A stretch of DNA of 5,857 nt from Bacteroidota bacterium (GTDB lineage Bacteria; Bacteroidota; Bacteroidia; Bacteroidales; PXBB01). Location of the stretch: contig JAKIYU010000169.1 of NCBI GenBank assembly GCA_022708385.1, positions 1 to 5,857 on the forward strand. Reading direction: 5' to 3'. The translations under genes and the position numbers were made by a program. This document shows positions 1 through 4,425 of this stretch, piece after piece (position 1 is the stretch's first letter; every line of letters starts with the position of its first letter). The notes under the pieces are model-generated. The model ran no database searches, was not told the origin of the DNA, and was given only the letters and a program-made list of their open reading frames with translations.

Positions 1-909
1 TACGGCTTCGGGATTGATGCAGGTAAAAAAACCAAAAAGATGTGAGGGGTTATATACCGGGGCGTCATCAAGCAAAATAAGATTCTGGTCGCGCTCACCG
101 CCTCTTACATAATAATTACCTGAGCCGTCAATAGTGTTTTTAATGCCCGGCATATACTGCATAGCTTTTATTACATCGGGTTCGGCAAAAAACAAGGGCA
201 TGCGCGACAATTTTGCCGAAGTCATTTCAGTAATGCCCATACGGTTGTTTTGTACAAAACGGTTACTGTCGTCCCTGTTGGTAATGATAACAGGAGCCAG
301 GAGCATTTCTTCCTGCTCGAGCGCAATGTTTAAAGTGAAATTGCTATTTAATGCCACATCGTATCGCTGCGATTTATATCCGACAAATGAAACAACAATG
401 GTATATTTATCAGCGGGAAGAGTAAAAGAAAAAAAGCCATAATTATTAGATATAGTCCCGTATTTTGCATCAGAGGTATAAACAGTAGCGCCAACGACTG
501 TCTCACCGTTTTCCTTATCTTTAATATGCCCTTTTATTGTATAAGTTGCGGATTCATTATGCACAGGAGGCACAGGATTGTCCTGCTTTACGGGTAGGGG
601 TTTTATAATTACCTGATTTTCGACAAAAACATATTGCAGGTTTAATGGCTTAAGCACTTCGGTTAAGGCTTGTTCAAGCGTTGCCTTTTTTATGCTGACT
701 GAAATTTTTTTATCCAGGGGCAGTTGTTGATTGCTGTATGAAATGGGAATACCACTTTGGTCGGAGATGTCTTTAAGCACCAGGTTTAAGGTACGGTTTT
801 TTGTATTAAGTGTAATTGGGGGTCCGGTTTTAACCTGCTGCGACAAAACGATATTCCTACAAAGAACATTCAGCAAAAATATTAGCAGGAAACCCTTATA
901 AAGCCTCAT
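1..909 (-). CDS. TonB-dependent outer-membrane receptor with STN signalling domain (N-terminal 303 aa, 3' end outside window)
   Basis: Outer-membrane beta-barrel receptor that imports a ligand using TonB energy and, through its STN domain, signals to the neighbouring FecR. The ATG at 909-907 opens a frame that stays open to base 1. Residues 1-24 are a signal peptide (MRLYKGFLLIFLLNVL, cleavage likely near LSQQ). Residues 33-104 fit the STN (secretin/TonB short N-terminal) domain. Residues 123-205 are a carboxypeptidase-D-like regulatory beta-sandwich (YTIKGHIKDKENGE, GFFSF, FVGYKSQ). From about 218 the plug domain begins, with PDVIKAMQYMPGI, YYVRGGERDQNLILLDD and PVYNPSHLFGFF. The plug wording is that of stand-alone Bacteroidota receptors rather than SusC. 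Such receptors usually run to about 800-900 aa, so most of the barrel is missing through the window edge, not through damage. It is last of the visible sigma-FecR-receptor series, 35 bp after fecR-like. The ligand is unknown. Family very sure, substrate not inferable. Confidence 0.95.
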   Translation of the reverse strand, partial: MRLYKGFLLIFLLNVLCRNIVLSQQVKTGPPITLNTKNRTLNLVLKDISDQSGIPISYSNQQLPLDKKISVSIKKATLEQALTEVLKPLNLQYVFVENQVIIKPLPVKQDNPVPPVHNESATYTIKGHIKDKENGETVVGATVYTSDAKYGTISNNYGFFSFTLPADKYTIVVSFVGYKSQRYDVALNSNFTLNIALEQEEMLLAPVIITNRDDSNRFVQNNRMGITEMTSAKLSRMPLFFAEPDVIKAMQYMPGIKNTIDGSGNYYVRGGERDQNLILLDDAPVYNPSHLFGFFTCINPEAV

Positions 910-918
910 TTGAAAAAT

Positions 919-930
919 ATTACCGGTAAT
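919..930. repeat. 12 bp perfect palindrome in the FecR-receptor gap
   Basis: ATTACCGGTAAT is a perfect inverted repeat in the 35 bp gap, 9 bp before the receptor start codon. As RNA it would make only a weak A/T stem with a CCGG loop, so it is not a terminator. It could be a protein-binding site, but a 12 bp palindrome is expected about once by chance in a window this size. Confidence 0.3.
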
Positions 931-944
931 TATTATAAAATAAA

Positions 945-1937
945 TCAGCACCCATTCCCATCAATTTCGATATTCTTTTTATCCTTTTTAACCTTTATTT
1001 CGAGTATGGTTTGCAATACATTGAGGACGCCGTCAATAGTGAGGTTTTCGAAGTTAACATTGAGGACACAATTGCTGATTTGTCCATTGAGTGTAATATG
1101 ACAACCATACGTTTGATTTAAAGTTTCGGCAATATCCGACATTTTTTTATCCACAAAAACAAGTTTTGCCGTTTTCCAGGCATAGGTATTCATATCTTCC
1201 TGGTTTGCCGGTGTAGGTTTTTGTTCGGCTTGCCCGAAAATATATTTTTCGCCTGCATTAATGATAACAGATTTCCCTGTTAAATTATTATCGCACCTGA
1301 CTCTGCCACTTTCAACCATCACCTGTTGGGGTTTGTTATCGAAAGCACTGATAAAAAACGAAGTTCCCAAAACAGTTACAGTGAAATTGTCTGTTTCTAC
1401 AATAAAAGGCATGGTACTGTCGTGAGCTACGCTGAAATAGGCTTCTCCTTTAAGTTTAACAGGGCGTTTTTTACCGCTGAATGTTTCGGGATATTCAAGT
1501 TCGGAATTTCTGTTAAGGCTTATATTTGAACCGTCTGCCAGTTTAATTTCCTTCACAACATCTCCCGACCGGGCTATAATTCTCTTAGGGGAAGGAGAAA
1601 AGAAAAAAGCAAAATATAATGAAAACCCTATGAGCACAAGGATTGATGCAGCAATGGCATAATGCCTAACCTTTAAGGTTCTTTCGGTTTTATTTAATGT
1701 AACTTCAAGCGTTTTAGGTTTAAGCTTTGGTTTAAAAGAAAGCCACTCATCCTCCGTATTCATCTTGCTTAATTCAACCATATCAAGAACAGTTTTAAGA
1801 CGCCTTAAAGCAATCATATTTTCCGGAGCGGCCGACAACCATTGTTTTATTTGGGCGCTTTCATCAGTAGAGGCCTCTCCAAGCAGATAGCGTGTCAGAA
1901 GTTCGTCGTTGATAATATGGTTATTATTGTTTTCCAT
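945..1937 (-). CDS. FecR-family transmembrane anti-sigma factor
   Basis: Inner-membrane regulator that holds the neighbouring ECF sigma factor and relays the receptor signal from the periplasm. The 330 aa length is normal for the Bacteroidota family. Residues 1-90 are the cytoplasmic sigma-binding part (LLTRYLLGEASTDESAQIKQ, then QWLSAAPEN with the typical tryptophan W33). Residues about 92-113 form a single membrane helix (YAIAASILVLIGFSLYFAFF). Residues about 118-214 are the periplasmic FecR domain (ARSGDVVKEIKLADGSNISL, LKGEAYFSV, FTVTVLGTSFFISAF, VMVESGRVRC). Residues about 257-326 match the C-terminal DUF4974 region, an STN-like fold (LVFVDKKMSDIAETL, LNVNFENLTIDGVLNVL). The gene starts with ATG 41 bp after the sigma gene and ends 35 bp before the receptor gene, consistent with one transcript. 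Cysteines C279 and C290 lie in the periplasmic C-terminal domain, and the chain ends in a further cysteine (C330). Whether it acts only as an inhibitor or is also needed for sigma activity cannot be seen. Confidence 0.95.
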   Translation of the reverse strand: MENNNNHIINDELLTRYLLGEASTDESAQIKQWLSAAPENMIALRRLKTVLDMVELSKMNTEDEWLSFKPKLKPKTLEVTLNKTERTLKVRHYAIAASILVLIGFSLYFAFFFSPSPKRIIARSGDVVKEIKLADGSNISLNRNSELEYPETFSGKKRPVKLKGEAYFSVAHDSTMPFIVETDNFTVTVLGTSFFISAFDNKPQQVMVESGRVRCDNNLTGKSVIINAGEKYIFGQAEQKPTPANQEDMNTYAWKTAKLVFVDKKMSDIAETLNQTYGCHITLNGQISNCVLNVNFENLTIDGVLNVLQTILEIKVKKDKKNIEIDGNGC

Positions 1938-1978
1938 TGTTTGTTTTACACAAAAGCAGGCTTATTCCCTAACCCGAT

Positions 1979-2557
1979 TCAGAATTTTTTATTTATAAAA
2001 TTGTATAATATTAAAAAAACTATCATTTCAATATAAGGCGACAGATTATCCCTTAGTAATTTAAGCGCCTTACTCATGTGTGCTTCAACAGTTTTTACGG
2101 AGATATCGAGTCTTTCGGCAATTTCGGCATATTTGAGCTCTTCGTAACGGCTCAGTATAAAAACTTCCCTGCATTTTTCGGGTAGGTTTTCAATTTCCTT
2201 TTTTATCAGGTTTTCGAGTTCACGAAATTCGGTCACATTGGTATCGTGCAAAGCGCCTTCGTAATTAAAAGCCTCATCGCCGTTTTTATTAAACTTTTTA
2301 TTATCGCGAATAAAATTGAAACAGCGGTTTTTTACAGAAGTAAAAAGATAACCTTTTATCAAAGCATCGTTTTCGTAAAGCTCTCCTTTTTCCCAAATAT
2401 TTATAAAAACATCGTGAACGATATCTTTAACTTTATCATTATCAAAGACGTACTGACGTGCAAATACACACAAACCCGCAAAGTACTTTTTAAAAAGGCT
2501 TTCAATAAGCGCTTCCGTTACTTTTTGTGTGCTATGTTGCAGTTGTTTTGTTTCCAA
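1979..2557 (-). CDS. ECF RNA polymerase sigma factor (Bacteroidota expansion family), TTG start
   Basis: Extracytoplasmic-function sigma-70 factor that should direct RNA polymerase to the receptor operon when FecR is signalled. It has 192 aa. Region 2 spans about residues 20-88, with the core-binding segment DIVHDVFINIWEKG (45-58) and the promoter-opening segment GYLFTSVKNRCFNFIRD (69-85). Region 4 spans about 113-170 (IENLPEKCREVFILSRYEEL, then helix-turn-helix YAEIAERLDISVKTVEAHMS). A hydrophobic tail (YIEMIVFLILYNF, 175-187) follows; similar tails occur in this Bacteroidota sigma group. The start is TTG at 2557-2555. The frame has a stop four codons upstream, the codons between are ATA, AAA and CTG, and the first internal Met is residue 161, inside region 4, so no ATG start is possible. 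It precedes fecR-like by 41 bp, the standard sigma/anti-sigma pairing. Confidence 0.95.
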   Translation of the reverse strand: METKQLQHSTQKVTEALIESLFKKYFAGLCVFARQYVFDNDKVKDIVHDVFINIWEKGELYENDALIKGYLFTSVKNRCFNFIRDNKKFNKNGDEAFNYEGALHDTNVTEFRELENLIKKEIENLPEKCREVFILSRYEELKYAEIAERLDISVKTVEAHMSKALKLLRDNLSPYIEMIVFLILYNFINKKF

Positions 2558-2569
2558 CAGTTTTATTTA

Positions 2570-2577
2570 CAAATATA
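2570..2577 (-). promoter_or_regulatory. Possible -7 promoter element (TATATTTG) before the sigma gene
   Basis: On the minus strand TATATTTG fits the Bacteroidota -7 consensus TAnnTTTG exactly. It sits 12 bases before the TTG start, in the 29 bp gap after the lipoprotein-like gene. I find no TTG or TTTG -33 element at the usual 17-23 bp spacing, and transcription from here would leave a leader of only about 5-8 nt. It may be an internal promoter for a nearly leaderless sigma transcript, or a chance match. Confidence 0.35.
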
Positions 2578-2586
2578 GCAAAAAAA

Positions 2587-2721
2587 CTATTTGGCATAGC
2601 CATGTTTCACATCATTTCTGTAAGGCCTCATGGCTCTGCAATACCTGCGATGACAACTAAAAATGCTTAACAGAACAACAAACAACAGGAGAAGAGATAA
2701 TATTTTAACTGATTTTTTCAT
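2587..2721 (-). CDS. Very small basic lipoprotein-like protein (44 aa), unknown function
   Basis: I do not recognise a family. From the ATG at 2721-2719 the protein starts MKKSVKILSLLLLFVVLLSI and continues FSC, a lysine-led hydrophobic signal ending in an IFSC lipobox-like site with the cysteine at residue 23. Cleavage there would leave a 22-residue lipidated peptide, CHRRYCRAM then RPYRNDVKHGYAK, which has five Arg, two Lys, two His, one acidic residue and a second Cys. It would sit in the periplasm or at a membrane face. The frame also allows a longer 76 aa version from 2817, but that buries the signal behind a low-complexity leader translated from A+T-rich intergenic DNA, so the short start is preferred. 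It ends 29 bp before the sigma start on the same strand and may be cotranscribed with the signalling operon. No ribosome-binding site is visible. It could be a spurious frame, but the tidy lipoprotein signal argues against that. Confidence 0.65.
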   Translation of the reverse strand: MKKSVKILSLLLLFVVLLSIFSCHRRYCRAMRPYRNDVKHGYAK

Positions 2722-2865
2722 TGTTGCAGGATGTTTTTTATTAAAACGTAAAATAATAATTTTTAATTGTATTAAAATCGTTTGGCTGAAAACTTTAAAT
2801 TTGTAATACTTTAGCAACGAAATTAATATACTTTTCCTACGTTAGTACTGTTTTAAACCTAACAC
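2722..2865. promoter_or_regulatory. Divergent intergenic region between the signalling operon and the kinase gene
   Basis: This 144 bp, very A+T-rich stretch must hold promoters for both directions. Toward the minus strand, the best -7 candidate for the lipoprotein/sigma operon is TACGTTTT at 2750-2743, one mismatch from TAnnTTTG and without a clear -33 partner. Toward the plus strand see the separate entry at 2781-2814. Near the kinase start, GTTAG (2841-2845) pairs with CTAAC (2859-2863). I see no small ORF or RNA gene in it that I would defend. Confidence 0.6.
2781..2814 (+). promoter_or_regulatory. Candidate promoter of the histidine kinase gene
   Basis: TTTG at 2781-2784 is followed after 22 bp by TACTTTAG at 2807-2814, one mismatch from the Bacteroidota -7 consensus TAnnTTTG and within the usual 17-23 bp spacing. 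Transcription would begin near 2820, giving a leader of about 45 nt to the GTG start at 2866. A perfect -7 match, TAAATTTG at 2796-2803, lies in between, but it is only 11 bp from the TTTG and 26 bp from the TTG at 2767-2769, so it lacks a well-placed partner. Confidence 0.4.
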
Positions 2866-4374
2866 GTGAATATATACAGGAAAAAACAATTATGGAAGTG
2901 GTTGCTTTTTGCTTTAGCAACACTCATTGTAGCAGCTTCGCTTTGGTACACCAACCAGTTGGTGAGGAAAATAGCCCATGACGAAAGGGAGAAGGTAAAG
3001 TTATGGGCCGAAGCTATCCAGCGCAGAGCAGCTTTGGTCAAATACACCGAGGTTTTGTTTGAACGACTAAAAAGCGAAGAACGCAAGCGGGTACAGCTAT
3101 GGGCAGAGGCTACTAAAAGGCTTATTAATGCAGGCATTGAAGAAGACCTTACCTTTTACTCCGATATTATTTCGGGCAATACGAATATACCTGTAGTTTT
3201 AACTGATGATAAAGGTCAAATTATATCGGCCAAAAATGTAGATTTCAGTACCGACTCACTAAAGATGCTTGAGGGCAAGCTCAAAGAAGAGTTTTCATTT
3301 TTTGAACCGATTGTGGTAAACATTTTTCAAAACCGTAAAAGCTACCTTTATTACAAGGAGTCGCTCCTGTTCAATGAGTTGCGCAATATTCTCGACGATA
3401 TAATCAGTTCTTTTATAGCCGAAGTTGTAAACAACAGTGCCTCAGTGCCCGTTATCATTACCGATTATTCCAGAAAGAATATAATAGCCTTTGGTAACAT
3501 GGACAGCACGCTGATAAACAGCAGAGACAAAGCTGAGAAAGTAATAGCTGAAATGAAATCGGGCAACAGTTTTATTGAAATAGAGCTGGTAAATTATGGA
3601 AAATGTTTCGTTTACTATAAAGATTCGTACTTGCTTACTCAATTAAGATACTACCCCTATCTTCAGTTTTTAGCCATTGGTTTTTTTCTATTAATTGCGT
3701 ACCTGTTATTCAGCACGGCACGTAATGCCGAGCAGAACCAGGTATGGGCAGGTATGGCAAAAGAAACAGCCCACCAGATAGGCACCCCTTTATCGTCGTT
3801 GATGGCTTGGGTCGAATTGCTAAAAATTAGCGAAGACGATAAAACCACACTTCAGGAAATTAAAAAGGATATAAACCGGCTTAACGACATTACCACCAGA
3901 TTCTCGAAAATAGGCTCCAAGCCCGATAAAGCTGATGCCAACCTTTGCAATGTCATTGAGGATTATGTCGATTATATGAAAAGGCGGACTTCGAAAAAAA
4001 TACGCTATACCACCACCATGCATACAGATAATATAGTGATAAGAATAAATGTGACACTGTTTGAATGGGTCATTGAAAACCTGCTTAAAAATGCAGCTGA
4101 AGCCATCAGTGGTGAAGGAGAAATATTTATCGACATATCGGAAACGGACAGGCATGCCATTATAGACATTACCGACACCGGCAAAGGTATTCCGAAAAGC
4201 AAGTTTAAAACCATATTTAATCCAGGCTACACAAGCAAAAAGAGGGGTTGGGGTTTAGGCTTGTCATTATCGGAAAGGATTATTGAAAAATACCACGAAG
4301 GTAAAATATATGTAAAGCAATCCACGCTCAATAAAGGAACCACTTTCCGCATTATGCTCCCTAAAAATAAATAG
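2866..4374 (+). CDS. Membrane sensor histidine kinase with duplicated periplasmic sensor, GTG start
   Basis: Two-component sensor kinase of 502 aa that autophosphorylates on histidine in response to a periplasmic signal. It has a membrane helix at about 11-28, a periplasmic region at 29-264, and a second helix at about 265-285 (PYLQFLAIGFFLLIAYLLF). No HAMP domain is evident. The H-box is WAGMAKETAHQIGTPLSSL with the phospho-acceptor His303. The ATPase domain shows the N-box NLLKNAAEAI (405-414), the G1 box DITDTGKGIP (434-443), and FNPGYTSKK followed by GWGLGLSLS (461-469). All catalytic motifs are present. The EQNQVWAGMAKETAHQ context is that of a kinase family common in Bacteroidota. The periplasmic part contains two sensor-like repeats, described separately. 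The start is GTG: a TAA lies two codons upstream and the next Met is residue 134, far past the first membrane helix. No response regulator is adjacent, so its partner is unknown. The protease gene follows after 51 bp. Confidence 0.95.
   Translation: MNIYRKKQLWKWLLFALATLIVAASLWYTNQLVRKIAHDEREKVKLWAEAIQRRAALVKYTEVLFERLKSEERKRVQLWAEATKRLINAGIEEDLTFYSDIISGNTNIPVVLTDDKGQIISAKNVDFSTDSLKMLEGKLKEEFSFFEPIVVNIFQNRKSYLYYKESLLFNELRNILDDIISSFIAEVVNNSASVPVIITDYSRKNIIAFGNMDSTLINSRDKAEKVIAEMKSGNSFIEIELVNYGKCFVYYKDSYLLTQLRYYPYLQFLAIGFFLLIAYLLFSTARNAEQNQVWAGMAKETAHQIGTPLSSLMAWVELLKISEDDKTTLQEIKKDINRLNDITTRFSKIGSKPDKADANLCNVIEDYVDYMKRRTSKKIRYTTTMHTDNIVIRINVTLFEWVIENLLKNAAEAISGEGEIFIDISETDRHAIIDITDTGKGIPKSKFKTIFNPGYTSKKRGWGLGLSLSERIIEKYHEGKIYVKQSTLNKGTTFRIMLPKNK
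2992..3120 (+). repeat. Internal tandem repeat in the kinase: LWAEA helix, two copies
   Basis: Residues 43-53 (KVKLWAEAIQR, bases 2992-3024) recur as residues 75-85 (RVQLWAEATKR, bases 3088-3120), 32 residues apart, each preceded by a charged EREK/EERK stretch. The codons have diverged at synonymous positions (ttatgggccgaagct against ctatgggcagaggct), so the duplication is old. The pattern suggests two consecutive amphipathic helices of the periplasmic stalk. Confidence 0.75.
3145..3648 (+). repeat. Tandem duplication of the periplasmic sensor unit in the kinase
   Basis: Residues 94-173 (bases 3145-3384) and 184-261 (bases 3415-3648) share an ordered set of landmarks. These are IPVVLTD (108-114) against VPVIITD (194-200), then a following II and N.D segment (QIISAKNVD against NIIAFGNMD). 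Each copy closes with a similar block, YLYYKESLLFNELR (160-173) against FVYYKDSYLLTQLR (248-261). The offset is 86-88 residues. The unit resembles a small PAS/Cache-like periplasmic sensor by layout, but I cannot name the fold from sequence alone. Confidence 0.7.
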
Positions 4375-4392
4375 CCTGCTTTAATTTTTTAC

Positions 4393-4400
4393 TACTTTTG
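4393..4400 (+). promoter_or_regulatory. Possible -7 promoter element (TACTTTTG) of the protease gene
   Basis: TACTTTTG fits TAnnTTTG exactly and lies 25 bp before the protease ATG, implying a leader of about 20 nt. No TTG is found 17-23 bp upstream, where the sequence is the end of the kinase gene. With no terminator hairpin visible after the kinase stop, the protease may be read both from here and by read-through. Confidence 0.45.
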
Positions 4401-4425
4401 CCCCCTAAAGCTATAGCCCTATTTT

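Noticed and set aside
134..442. Plus-strand open frame of 102 codons
   Set aside because: It lies wholly antisense to the receptor gene, whose translation shows recognisable domains; the antisense product has no recognisable motif.
1..909. SusC-type glycan transporter
   Set aside because: The plug motifs and the STN/FecR context fit the stand-alone signalling receptor type better, and no SusD is visible; the left edge could change this.
2246..2578. Plus-strand open frame of 110 codons
   Set aside because: Antisense to the ECF sigma factor; hydrophobic low-complexity product from A+T-rich reverse reading.
2796..2803. TAAATTTG as the main kinase promoter
   Set aside because: It matches the -7 consensus, but possible -33 elements are 11 or 26 bp away, outside the usual spacing; kept only as an alternative.
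2722..2817. Longer 76-residue start for the small lipoprotein
   Set aside because: The extra 32 residues come from A+T-rich intergenic DNA and would place a lysine-rich leader before an otherwise ideal lipoprotein signal.
3820..4155. Minus-strand open frames opposite the kinase domain (also 4005-4214, 3442-3642, 2859-3137)
   Set aside because: The plus-strand frame carries H, N and G boxes; the antisense products resemble nothing.
4375..4425. Terminator between kinase and protease
   Set aside because: There is a T run at 4385-4390 but no G+C stem before it; the GCTATAGC palindrome at 4410-4417 is too short and has no loop.
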